DNA from: Alphaproteobacteria bacterium 41-28
GTDB lineage: Bacteria; Pseudomonadota; Alphaproteobacteria; UBA9655
Length of the DNA stretch: 38,999 nucleotides
Assembly: GCA_001897795.1 (NCBI GenBank)
Contig: MKUL01000067.1
Coordinates: 5,849 to 44,847, forward strand
Reading direction: 5' to 3'
The notes beneath the pieces were generated by a model, which worked only from the letters and a program-made list of their open reading frames with translations, was not told the DNA's origin and did no database searches. How positions within the stretch are numbered: position 1 is the first letter of the stretch; the number at the start of each line of letters is the position of its first letter. Of this stretch, positions 8,522-18,200 are shown in pieces. The translations under genes and the position numbers were made by a program.

Positions 8522-8601
8522 AAAATCAAGCAAAGGAGATAACCTAAAATAAATAGTTTATAATGAACTATTTGAGTGTAAAATTAAAAAAAACCAAGGA
8601 A

Positions 8602-8648
8602 GATTCGTAATCAGTAGGTCGGGTGTTCGATTCACCTCTTCGGCACCA
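8602..8648 (+). repeat. 3' half of tRNA-Thr(CGU), putative attachment site, copy B
   Basis: Identical over 47 bases to copy A and in the same orientation. It is preceded by ccaaggaa and followed by DNA unrelated to that after copies A, C and D, so the shared block ends sharply at the CCA end. There is no 5' tRNA half. Confidence 0.8.
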
Positions 8649-8691
8649 GGAGTTCTGTGATGTTTAGCATGTTTAAGAGTTGGTCAAATTT

Positions 8692-8713
8692 CTCTGGGTA
8701 TACTCTGGGTATA
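8692..8713 (+). repeat. Perfect tandem 11-bp repeat downstream of core B
   Basis: CTCTGGGTATA occurs twice back to back, 44 bp after the core. The unit differs in sequence from those after cores A and C but has the same length and nearly the same position, as expected if a different integrase used the same target. No gene is seen in 8714-8869. Confidence 0.55.
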
Positions 8714-8869
8714 CTTTTGAATCAACCAAAATGATTTGGCTCTTTCCCACATAAGGATTTTTAAAATCCTTTGCATGCTTTACAATTCTCCACAGCCTAA
8801 ATAATGCCTTCTCTCTATCTTTCCCTTCTCATGATAAGATCCTCCTGCTCGGCCACATTATTCTTTCGC

Positions 8870-11092
8870 CTAAAAAATTATCCAAATATCCTGGCTTTTT
8901 AAAAAGATGGATCCTTGAAACTGAAAGAGAGGATTTAGCGCCTGTAATTCTGTTATTCTGTTTTTTACGCCCCCCTTTATTTGCGCAATGAACCATTCTG
9001 CATAGGCCGATTTAGGTTGTATTTGATCTTTTGCACTCAAAAAGAAAGGGCTTATATTTTGAGTTGCCTTCTCTTTATGAAACATTTCTTTAAGCCGAGG
9101 AAAAAGAGTGTTAAATAAATAGCTTGCTCCTGCGCCCTCACCATTTTTATCTAAATAAATGGTTCTTAGGGTAGTTATATTAATAGTATTAAGAAATGCA
9201 CTTGTACCAGGCCCATCAAATTCCCCATTATTGCTTAAATTAATTGTATTTAAATGAGTGTTTCTTTGAAGGGCTCGCCCTAAACTCGCCAACCCTCGAC
9301 CATATTCCGCCCAGTAGTTAAGGCATGTCTTAATGGGGTTACTTATTTGGTTATCTTCTAGATTTAAAAAAGTTAGCACCGGATCTTGAGAAAGAAAGCG
9401 GGCGATAAGCTCAGCTCCGTTTCGCCCTATACCATTGCCAGAAAGATCAAGATGTGTAAGGGCGTGAGAGTTTAATACAACCTTTTCAATTGCAGCCAAG
9501 CCTTGGTCTCCTAACTGGCTCTGAGAAAGGTTAAGATAGCTAAGGTTTTTAAATGGCTGTGCTCCAGTGAGGACAGTATGAATCTGTGGTACTTTGCCTG
9601 TAAGTTTTATGATCTGTAAATCACGAAGGCTAGATAAACAAGAAGCAAAACTCTGTGCTTCATGAGTGCCGTTAATTCCAACTTCTACTAAACCAAACAG
9701 TTTTAAATGTGGATTTGCGACATGCAAGTTTTGAGCAAGATTATCAAGGCATTGTATACTCACATGCTTTCCAACCTTAGTGCTGAGCTTTTTGAATCCT
9801 TGATAAGGAGTTAACGCAGCATAAAGATGCGGTAAAAAGTTTAGATCGTTGAGCACGTCACAATCTAATAGGATTTCTTTAAGTGCTCCAAGGTATTTAA
9901 TACTTTTCTTGAAGGTAGTTTTACCCAGCGTAAAAAGTGGTTCAAAAGTTTCTTCAGTGTTAGGAACTTTAATTTTTAGAGTTTTTGTAGGCTTTACAAA
10001 AGGTTCAAGCTTTACCCAATGTTCTACTCGATGAGTCAAATCACTTTTAACATCTTCTTTATAATAAAGACCTTCCGAAAGCGGTACGAATTCAGAAATC
10101 AATGTATTGGGGTTTAAGTCTATTGGAAGAGAATCCCTATATGATACAATCCCAAAACCAACACGCCACCCATTTTTATCGCACAACTCTTCAGTTACCA
10201 TTACGGGGAAAAGCTGAGCCCCATTGCTATAAACCAAGCGGCTTGGATCAAAATAGGGCTTTCTATCTTGCTGAGGGATAACTCCTATCCCTAGACGTGT
10301 ATAATTCCCTTGATATTCGTTTACGTCACAAACTGGTTTTTCACCTGTAATAGGAATAGGTTCAATATAAATAACTCTAGCGTTTTTGTGAGAGCTAATG
10401 TTACTGTCTCTGCTTTTATAGTCATCTACATAAGATTGACCACTTTTTGGATCTGTATAGTTTTGAGATTTGGAGAATCGCGAAAAGAGATCTATCCCAT
10501 CGTAATAGTATCCTTCCAATTGCTGGCTACCAATGAAGGCACCTGGGATATGATCAATTTGTCTTTCTTTGCTTAAAATTGTATGAATAGAATTATCTTC
10601 TAGCTGAACTTTGAGAACCAGTTTTGCTTTTGTTGTATGATTCTTTTTATCAACTCCATTTTTAGGAAACTTCCACTTAGCGCTGTGTTGATAAGGCAAG
10701 GTAAACGTATCTAGGCCTTCCCAGAAATAGACCTCCCCAGCATAATCAAAAGTACAACGAATCCTTTTCTGCGAACTTCCAAAATTATATGGGCTAGGCA
10801 ACGGCTTAAGAGGGTCAAAAGCCGAAAGGGAAGGTGGAAACAGGCTATCAAAGGGCTCGATAACATCAACTTCTAAGAGAGGCGTTCGGTGAGTTATTGA
10901 AGTTCCCCCTGCTTTAGGAGTAAGTTCAAATTCTCCCTGAGCTTGTCCTTGGCCTAAAAGTTGGATTCTACCTGCAAGTCTAACAGTATAAGGGGGCTCT
11001 TCTTCATTTTCTTCCTCTGAATCCATGGCATAGGCATTGAAGGTTAAAAGGCTTGATGTCATCAGCATCATCAGTAAATTTATCTTTTTCAT
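8870..11092 (-). CDS. Exported protein: family N-terminal domain plus leucine-rich repeats
   Basis: The product has 740 residues. I chose the ATG at 11092 because AAGGAG precedes it by about 7 bases; an ATG 15 bases further up lies before that site. Residues 1-22 form a signal peptide ending Ala-Tyr-Ala, nearly the same as in the proteins starting at 15190 and 18828. Residues 35-375 are a domain shared with those two proteins, with landmark NGWRVGFGIVSY near 307 and Gly-Leu-Tyr-Tyr followed by a His-Trp-Val-Lys-Leu motif. Residues about 460-650 carry ribonuclease-inhibitor-type leucine-rich repeats, for example LTHLDLSGNGIGRNGAELIA. LRRs of this kind usually bind proteins, so a host-interaction role is likely but inferred. 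It is the last gene of the minus-strand run, 108 bp after its neighbour. Confidence 0.85.
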   Translation of the reverse strand: MKKINLLMMLMTSSLLTFNAYAMDSEEENEEEPPYTVRLAGRIQLLGQGQAQGEFELTPKAGGTSITHRTPLLEVDVIEPFDSLFPPSLSAFDPLKPLPSPYNFGSSQKRIRCTFDYAGEVYFWEGLDTFTLPYQHSAKWKFPKNGVDKKNHTTKAKLVLKVQLEDNSIHTILSKERQIDHIPGAFIGSQQLEGYYYDGIDLFSRFSKSQNYTDPKSGQSYVDDYKSRDSNISSHKNARVIYIEPIPITGEKPVCDVNEYQGNYTRLGIGVIPQQDRKPYFDPSRLVYSNGAQLFPVMVTEELCDKNGWRVGFGIVSYRDSLPIDLNPNTLISEFVPLSEGLYYKEDVKSDLTHRVEHWVKLEPFVKPTKTLKIKVPNTEETFEPLFTLGKTTFKKSIKYLGALKEILLDCDVLNDLNFLPHLYAALTPYQGFKKLSTKVGKHVSIQCLDNLAQNLHVANPHLKLFGLVEVGINGTHEAQSFASCLSSLRDLQIIKLTGKVPQIHTVLTGAQPFKNLSYLNLSQSQLGDQGLAAIEKVVLNSHALTHLDLSGNGIGRNGAELIARFLSQDPVLTFLNLEDNQISNPIKTCLNYWAEYGRGLASLGRALQRNTHLNTINLSNNGEFDGPGTSAFLNTINITTLRTIYLDKNGEGAGASYLFNTLFPRLKEMFHKEKATQNISPFFLSAKDQIQPKSAYAEWFIAQIKGGVKNRITELQALNPLFQFQGSIFLKSQDIWIIF

Positions 11093-11140
11093 TTTTAGCT
11101 CCTTCATGAATATTAAAAAATCTATTCTTCTTTTTTCTCT

Positions 11141-11167
11141 CCCTCTGATCCGGAATGAATCAGAGGG
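11141..11167 (-). other. Intercistronic hairpin
   Basis: CCCTCTGAT and ATCAGAGGG form a perfect 9-bp stem with a 9-base loop between two minus-strand genes. No T-run follows on the minus strand, so it is not a standard intrinsic terminator. A similar hairpin lies at 15237, also just after a GTPase/Gly-rich gene. Confidence 0.5.
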
Positions 11168-11200
11168 AAAGTAAAAAGCTTTTTTTATTGCTTTAAAAGC

Positions 11201-13810
11201 CTATGGTTTTAAATTGGGAAAAACTTTTACAAAAGGACTGACCAAAGGATCAGATGCCTCTTGTAAATAATAGGCCTTATATAAGTTAATGGCAGTTTGC
11301 ATATTTATAGCAGGTAGAGCAGTAGGAGCAGGTGGAGTAACTTGGCTTAATCCTCCTTTTGGACCATTATCAGCGCGCCCTCTATCTTTAAGCATATGAT
11401 ACCGTCCATGTTTCCCTCCCTTGCCTCCATCACCACCGTTACCATTTTTTCCGCTGGTACCATTGTTTGCGATATGAGTGAATGTGGCTCCCTTAATAAC
11501 AGCGGTTCCAGGTAACCCGCCTATTCCACCTTTGCCACCATCTCCACCTTTCTTTCCTTCCTTTCCATCAGCCCTGACTTGCGACGGATTTACATTGCCC
11601 CATGTGAATCTATGAACAGTTATCACATGAAATATATCAGCTATTCCCTGATCTCCTGATATGCCAGTTACCTCTTTATCTGGATAATTCTCACTGAAAG
11701 TTCTATCCCCTTTAATCGAACCAAAAGGACCGATGGAAGACCTTTTATTTGTGACTAGGTAAAGTTGATTTAAAACCTGTCCCTCTTTATAAATTCCATA
11801 TGTTCCATAGCATCCTGTCAGCTTTTCATCTGAATTCAAATTAATTTCATGCATCGTTCCACCTGGGCCTCCCGCTTTGCCAAGAGAAACCATCTCATTT
11901 TTGCCAGCACGTACAAGGACTTCAATCCCATCTACAAAACCTCCTGCATTTATTTTAATTTGGCCAATTCGCCAAGGAGATGCTCCTCCTAAGCTAAAGG
12001 GCGCACGCCGGTATGGATTAATTTTGGAGCGCTGAGGTAAATTTGTGCTATCTACACGAGTAGGGACGTATTGGGCTGATGGGTATTCTTCATCCTTTCC
12101 ATCATCGCCTTTTTTTCCAGTTCCACCTTTCTGGCCATCTCCACCTTTTCCGCCACTTGTATCAATGGTCAATTGATCAAGGTGAGTAAAACTAACTGCT
12201 TTAGCATAAAAATGCCCCCCACTTCTTCCAGGGTTTCCAGGCTTGCCATTTGCTCCTGTAGCTGCTTGGGTTGTTATAGAAGCTCCAGGGATTCCACTTA
12301 AATCCATTGTTTTTTTCCCCTTTACTTTCATAGAATGCGCTATAAAGCTGCATGAAGCACCGTGGCAAGTAATGTTTTTATCTATTATAAGCGTATCTGA
12401 AGCGTGAACCTTAATGCTCTTAAGCAAAGGATATTTTTTTAACATAGCCTTGAGATCTTTTGTTCCAAGTATATTTGCTTCAAGAGAAACGCTTTTAGTA
12501 ACAGCATCGTAAATGGGTTGTGGAGCTTTAATACGAAGGTCAAGCTTATCAATAAGGCCCTTCAAGGCCTGAGACCAGGCGGGGAGATCATATCTAACAT
12601 CACCTTTAATGCTTTTGAGAAAGGTAAGGCTATCGACTAATTTTCTAAGTGGATTATGAGTACTAAAAAACTTGTCAAACACATCAGCAAAATCTTTTGC
12701 CTTTACGGAAACATTTTGAAGTAACCTTAAACCTTGAACAATTTTCCCTAAGTTTGCTCGTAAAGCTGTTATAGATCCTTGGTGATTATCTACCTCATTA
12801 TTGCAATAATCAACAACTTGCTGCGTTCCTTGATTTTTTAAGAAATTAACAGCATTATCATTTAGTTCCTGAGCAAAATTTGTTACCAAAATCCGGGAGA
12901 CGTCATTAAGATAAGGCGTAACAGTAGGATTAAGAGTAGGCTCTGTTGCTTCTATCACCTTATATATTGACTCTTTATCAAACTTATAATCACCTTCTTC
13001 TTTAGGAGCCGGAAATAAAGCTATACGCTTCTCAGAATTATCAACAAGGAATTTTAAAAGGTCCTTTGCAGGGGGTGTAAGTTTTTGCAATTGGCCTTTC
13101 TTTTGAAGATAATTTAATCTAGTAAGAGGCTTTTTTGAGGCTTTCGTAATCACTACCGACAAACTCTTTTTCAATTCGTCAATATGTGGAAATATTCCCG
13201 TTATTTCATTGAGTAAATTCTGAAAATCTATAGGCTGTGCTTGATATAATATAGCCTCATCAATAGCTAAAAGAATCTTTGCATTTGTTCCTGGGGTGAA
13301 TATTTGTCGTATCGCCGCTGCATTTATAATATCTTCTCCATTAGGTGCTGGATCACCCCAGCCAGGGTTATCCCAAAAAACCATATCATGAGCTTTGTCA
13401 TGCCATGCACCAGAAATAGCCGTCCCCGCTTTCCCATTTCCTTTACCGATGGTGAAACCAGGAAGAGGGTTGTAAGATTTCAGGCGTAATTCTCCAGCTT
13501 TCTCTTTAGCAAAGAGTGGCCCAGCTAAGCATTCAACTAATGCGGTTTTTCCGTGTGCTGAATATCCAAATAGCATTACCTTAGTCAAGGTATTATCATA
13601 TTGTGCAACGCGCTTTTTTGTCTCATTTCTAGCTTTTTTACTTCTTTCTTGAAGTTGTGACAACGTTACAGCTGCAGATTGAGAAGTTCCTTTCCGCTTC
13701 TTAGCAGTTTTGGGATGGGATATTCCATTTGCATCTTCATCCAGCATAGCCCAAGCCGGAGTTGTTTCAGAAAGAAAAAGGGTGAAGAGTAACATATGTT
13801 TGGTTTTCAT
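11201..13810 (-). CDS. Exported GTPase with collagen-like glycine-rich segments
   Basis: This 869-residue protein has a signal peptide (1-21, ending Ala-Trp-Ala). A P-loop GTPase domain follows, with Walker A GYSAHGKT at 82-89, G3 motif Asp-Asn-Pro-Gly at 147-150 and a probable G4 Thr-Lys-Ala-Ser at 222-225. A helical region spans about 300-480. Gly-rich collagen-like stretches lie at about 515-532, 553-573, 744-766 and 783-801. It ends PFVKVFPNLKP, the same tail as the 1180-residue protein. Both proteins align along the whole GTPase to C-terminus. A basic Lys/Arg stretch lies at 35-41. The start at 13810 has AAGGAG 8 bases upstream. A signal peptide on a nucleotide-binding domain is odd, because GTP is absent outside the bacterial cytosol; delivery into a host cell is one explanation. 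The exact GTPase family is unassigned; the Asp-x-Pro-Gly motif recalls AIG1/septin-like TRAFAC proteins. Confidence 0.85.
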   Translation of the reverse strand: MKTKHMLLFTLFLSETTPAWAMLDEDANGISHPKTAKKRKGTSQSAAVTLSQLQERSKKARNETKKRVAQYDNTLTKVMLFGYSAHGKTALVECLAGPLFAKEKAGELRLKSYNPLPGFTIGKGNGKAGTAISGAWHDKAHDMVFWDNPGWGDPAPNGEDIINAAAIRQIFTPGTNAKILLAIDEAILYQAQPIDFQNLLNEITGIFPHIDELKKSLSVVITKASKKPLTRLNYLQKKGQLQKLTPPAKDLLKFLVDNSEKRIALFPAPKEEGDYKFDKESIYKVIEATEPTLNPTVTPYLNDVSRILVTNFAQELNDNAVNFLKNQGTQQVVDYCNNEVDNHQGSITALRANLGKIVQGLRLLQNVSVKAKDFADVFDKFFSTHNPLRKLVDSLTFLKSIKGDVRYDLPAWSQALKGLIDKLDLRIKAPQPIYDAVTKSVSLEANILGTKDLKAMLKKYPLLKSIKVHASDTLIIDKNITCHGASCSFIAHSMKVKGKKTMDLSGIPGASITTQAATGANGKPGNPGRSGGHFYAKAVSFTHLDQLTIDTSGGKGGDGQKGGTGKKGDDGKDEEYPSAQYVPTRVDSTNLPQRSKINPYRRAPFSLGGASPWRIGQIKINAGGFVDGIEVLVRAGKNEMVSLGKAGGPGGTMHEINLNSDEKLTGCYGTYGIYKEGQVLNQLYLVTNKRSSIGPFGSIKGDRTFSENYPDKEVTGISGDQGIADIFHVITVHRFTWGNVNPSQVRADGKEGKKGGDGGKGGIGGLPGTAVIKGATFTHIANNGTSGKNGNGGDGGKGGKHGRYHMLKDRGRADNGPKGGLSQVTPPAPTALPAINMQTAINLYKAYYLQEASDPLVSPFVKVFPNLKP

Positions 13811-13930
13811 TTTAGATCTCCTTGAATAGATAAATTAATTTTTTTGTAAATTTTATTTCCTAAACAACCTTGTCTAAGAAATTCATTAACACCATCACTA
13901 TCCCTTGATTCGTAACCTTATATTTTTTCA

Positions 13931-15190
13931 TTATTTCCAAGACTCAACATAATAAGTCATAAGACCTGGTATGCTTGAAACTCCCAATGGCACTTTAATT
14001 TCAATATCAAGCAATTTATCTCCAAGCCTTCTCCATTTTTCGATGCGCTTACCTTTCTTTTCATTAATAGAGAAAAGGCGATAAAGCCCTTCTTCTAATT
14101 TTCTATTGTTTGGTACGTCTGCTACACTAAGAAATTCGACCTTACTTTTATAGTTATAAGAGGCAATTCCAAACCCCACACGCCATCCATTTCTTTCCCA
14201 AAGCTCGTGAGTTATTTTGGGAGAGAAAATATCTTTTCCATCACTGAAGATAAGATATTTAGATGCTAACTTTCCCTTCCGATAAGGAAGAGGGAGAGTT
14301 GCTGGGGGGTTATCATAATCTCCTCTATATTCTTTATCTAAAGCAGGTACTCTCTCGCCTAAAATAGGAATGACCTCAACAAAAGCTATTTTGGAGTTTT
14401 GATGGGTAGGAACAGCTTCTTCTACATCCTTTAAAGGCCAGCTGTAGGATTGAAGAGCTTGCCCTTGTGCTCTAGGTACTATCCATTCTTTTTGGCGGTA
14501 ACGGCGTAAAGATACCGTTTTTCCATTATAATAGAGCTTTCCAGGCAGTTGAGGCCCTATATTACCACCCCTATGTTTAAGAGTCTTAGCTAATTCTGAA
14601 GCTGTGTATAATGCCCCATCTTCTAAGCGAACCTTTAATTGCAAAGTAAAGCGACTTTCATGATGTGCCTGATCTTCAAGAGTGAGTTTATGGGCTATCC
14701 ATTCAGCACGATGTTGATAAGGGGTACTAAATGTATCAACAACCTCATCTTCATAATTCTGGTCTTCATATTGAAAGACGTAACGAATTTTCTTATAAGA
14801 TGACCCAAACTTAATACTCTTTGGGAGAGGCGCAAGGGGGTTTAAGGTTGAAATACCTGGGAGATCTTGAGACTCAAATCCTACCACCTCTGCCTTTAAA
14901 GAGGCAGATGCATAAGAAATCTCATTTTTACCATCTTCTGAGATTAATTTAAATTTTCCCTTAGCATATCCGCCCCCTAAAAGAGTGATGGGTCCTGTAA
15001 GATCCACCGTGTAAAGATTTTTCTCTTCTTCATTTTCTTCTTCCTCGCTGTCACTTTCAGAATTAAGATAAACCGTAGCCACATATCTCGCTTTATCTCT
15101 ATCTTTCTCATCTGACTCCATGGCATAAACATCGAAGGCTAAAAAGCTTGATGTCATTAATATTATTAGTAATAAATTCATTTTTTGCAT
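13931..15190 (-). CDS. Exported protein consisting of the family N-terminal domain alone
   Basis: I chose the ATG at 15190 because AAAAGGAG stands about 6 bases upstream and the signal peptide then begins MQKMNLLLI; longer in-frame starts to 15250 overlap the hairpin at 15237. The product has 419 residues: a signal peptide ending Val-Tyr-Ala, an acidic Glu-rich linker (about 30-57), then the domain shared with the 740- and 1180-residue proteins. Landmarks are NGWRVGFGIASYNYKSKV and EEGLYRLF followed by an Arg-Ile-Glu-Lys-Trp motif. It ends just after IKVPLGVSSIPGLM, the point where the 1180-residue protein continues into its GTPase domain. The next gene in transcription order, 120 bp away, is a GTPase/Gly-rich protein with its own signal peptide, so the pair is a split counterpart of the fused protein. 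The function of the domain is unknown. Confidence 0.85.
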   Translation of the reverse strand: MQKMNLLLIILMTSSFLAFDVYAMESDEKDRDKARYVATVYLNSESDSEEEENEEEKNLYTVDLTGPITLLGGGYAKGKFKLISEDGKNEISYASASLKAEVVGFESQDLPGISTLNPLAPLPKSIKFGSSYKKIRYVFQYEDQNYEDEVVDTFSTPYQHRAEWIAHKLTLEDQAHHESRFTLQLKVRLEDGALYTASELAKTLKHRGGNIGPQLPGKLYYNGKTVSLRRYRQKEWIVPRAQGQALQSYSWPLKDVEEAVPTHQNSKIAFVEVIPILGERVPALDKEYRGDYDNPPATLPLPYRKGKLASKYLIFSDGKDIFSPKITHELWERNGWRVGFGIASYNYKSKVEFLSVADVPNNRKLEEGLYRLFSINEKKGKRIEKWRRLGDKLLDIEIKVPLGVSSIPGLMTYYVESWK

Positions 15191-15236
15191 TGTTTCTCCT
15201 TTTAAATCATGTAATTTTGATTTTATTTGTCGCATT

Positions 15237-15273
15237 CTTCCTCCTCTCATTCTTAGTGAATTAGAGGAGGAAG
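15237..15273 (-). other. Intercistronic hairpin with 11-bp stem
   Basis: CTTCCTCCTCT (15237-15247) pairs perfectly with AGAGGAGGAAG (15263-15273) around a 15-base loop. It lies in the gap after the 1180-residue gene and upstream of the chosen start at 15190. No T-run follows on the coding strand. The purine-rich arm could also sequester a ribosome binding site. Confidence 0.5.
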
Positions 15274-15285
15274 TAAGCAGCTTTT

Positions 15286-18200
15286 TTAAGATTTAAGATT
15301 AGGGAACACTTTTACAAACGGGCCAACCTTAGGGTCAGCAGCTTGTTCGAGGTAGAACTCCTTGAATTCTTTCGCACGTACAGTCCTAGCATCTCCCAAT
15401 TCGGTAGCAGTTAACTGATCTTTTGGATCACTTCTACCATCTTCATTAGCTCCGTCTCCATCTGAACCAGAAGATGCACGGGATTGTTGACTGATAGTCG
15501 TTATGGATAACCAGTGATCACTTTTATTACATTCCCATTTATCACAGTGTTCTCCAAACATATTTCTCCATATATTGTCATACTGTCCGTTCATTCCACT
15601 GATGTAAGTTCCTTGAACAATGGGTCCATTTAATCCACCTTGGCCACCTGTTCCTGCAGTCCCCTTATCACCTTCAGAGCCATCATCCGAGATGTGAGTC
15701 CAGGAAGTCCCAGGTGCGTTCTTAATAACTGCACTTCCATGGTGTCCACCTTTTCCTCCGCTACCTTTTTTTCCTCCATCTCCACCAGAGGTTGCCTCGT
15801 TATTCCCGTGTGTATAAACAGTTTTCGTTCCATTCATATGTCCATGAACGTGATGTGTGCCAAATCTCTGCCAATCTTTATTATCTTTCTTGACATTGAA
15901 TTCCCCTGTGGGGTGCCAGTCTGTAAAAGATTGAGGGGGAGTCGTGCATGTTACACCCTCAAACCTCCGAAGTGCATTTTCATCTCCTGCTACACCATTG
16001 TCTCCTGTCTTCCCAGTAGCCCCCTTGCCACCTTTTCCACCTTTTCCACCATTTGTTTTGACTGTAAGCTTGCTAAGCTGAGAGAACTCAACACCTACAC
16101 CATAAAAATGGCCACCATTTTCGCCCGCTGCTCCTGGACTTCCATTAGCACCAGCGCTGCTTCCATTGGCTACCGTTGTACTATTGTCTGTTCCACTTAG
16201 ATCGATAGTGAAATTTACAGTAGGCTGCGCAACTACATTCCAGCGAGGAGCAAAAAAGCTACAAGTAGCATTATTACGTGTCATATTCCCATCAATGAAA
16301 AAGGTATTTGAACTATAAACCCTTATTTTCTCTGCTCCAGGATGTGCTGTAAGGCCTGCAGTAATGTCAGTAATGCTAAGAATAGGCTCTTTAAGGGTAA
16401 GCGTCTTACTTGGATCATCGTACTCAGGTGTTGGAGAAGCTGCTAATTTTTCAATTGCACTAATCGTAGCATTCATAGCATTTGCCCATCGAGTTGTATC
16501 AAAAGTAATATCGTCTTTTACCTTTTCTTTAAGAAAAGTAATATTATCTATGACTCTATTAACATCCTTAACATCAACGATTTTAGCTAGCTTTGTAGAA
16601 AATTGAGCGGGGGTTATACTAAGCTCTTGGAGTGCTTTAAGCTTTTTAACAACTTTCCCAAGTTTCTTTCTTAATGTTGCAATAGGACCAGTATGGCTAT
16701 CAATCAAGCTTCTACAATGATTTACAACTCTTTGTGCTCCTTCTGTCTTCATATAATCCGTTAAAAAGTCATTCAGTCTTTTTGCTAATTTACCAGCTAG
16801 TACTTCTGTTTTAGGCTCAAAACTTAATTTGAACTTAGGATTGGGGACACTCGGAGTTGCATAAATTTTGTCTAAAATAATATCTCTATCAAATGGATAA
16901 TCCCCGGGTCCTTTCGGCTTTAAAAATTCAAAAACACGCGTATCGCGGTTTTTAACAATAAATTGAAAAAGTTTTTTTGCCCTTTCATTACGTGCAAAGA
17001 GAGGAGGTTGTTTTTTTGTAATCTCTCGAAATTTATCAATGAGAAGACCTTTTTTCTTTTTTGTAACAACTAAGTAGGTTGACTGATATAATTCGTGATC
17101 ATCTGGAATTAACTTTGTCAATTTATCAAGTGCATCCATAAATTCTTTAGCTCTATCATTTAGATCTGAGTGAGAAATCGTGAGTAAGACTTTATGTTCT
17201 GGAGCACTACTAAATACTTCTTGTATAGAATAGCCATTTATAAGATCTTGCCTTGCACCATCATCTTCATCATCTCCTGGATCGTCAAATCCAGGGCAAT
17301 CTTTTAGAGTAATATTTTTACCTTCATCATAATGAACGCCAGGTAAGCTTGTGCCTGCCGCAAAACCATGGCCAATGGTAAAACCTGGCAATGTGTCTGC
17401 AAGATTTTTAGGCTCAATACGACCATCGCTTCTCACAGACAATGGTATTCCTGCCAGACCATGGACAAGAGTTGACTTCCCTTTTCCACTTTTGCCGAGA
17501 ACAATAAGTGATTTTGTATTATTCTTTTGTTTCTCCGTATTCTTAGTTATTCTCCTTTTAACTTCATCAATGCCTCTTACAAGTTTACGTATTGTTTCAT
17601 CCGTTCCATCATCAGGTACGAAATGGGGAGCTGTTGCACCCATCCCTGGTAAGCTTGCTATTCCTGGGTTTGTGGTTATTTTAATTTCTTTCTGATCCTC
17701 TCCCAATCTTACCCATCTTTCAATGCGTTTGTCAGTTCGATCTTCGATCATATGTAGATGGTAAAGCCCTTCGGGAATACTTCCGGCATTACCTACCAGT
17801 GTGCCTAAAGTAAAGTTGAGTCGGTTTTCCTGTTTATATGATGCAATAAAGAAACCGACCCTAGAGTGACCCTGTTTCCAAACTTCTTGTGTCACATCAG
17901 GTAAATAACAATGAGTTCCATCACTATAGATAAGGCGACCGTCTTCTCTTCCCGAGATCTTCTCAGTGTTGATACTGTCGATGCTATCATAGGCACCCCG
18001 ATAAGTATCTCTGTGTTGAAGCGGATCATTGCCTAGAGCGAAAGGTTCGACATAAACAATTTGCTTTCCTTGATGACTTGGAATTTCTCCATCTCGGATT
18101 TCAACGTTTCTTGAATATTGCTGTCCTGTTCTTGGATCTCGATAATGAAGAAGTTTTGTCTTCGCCTGATAAATTTTATCTCCGTCAAAAAAAAGCCGAC

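Noticed and set aside
11141..15273. Intrinsic transcription terminators at the two hairpins
   Set aside because: Neither stem is followed by a T-run on the minus strand, which carries the flanking genes.
15630..16200. Cys/Ser-rich proteins on either strand opposite or within the Gly-rich region
   Set aside because: They are out-of-frame readings of glycine-rich repeats and have no ribosome binding sites or family features.
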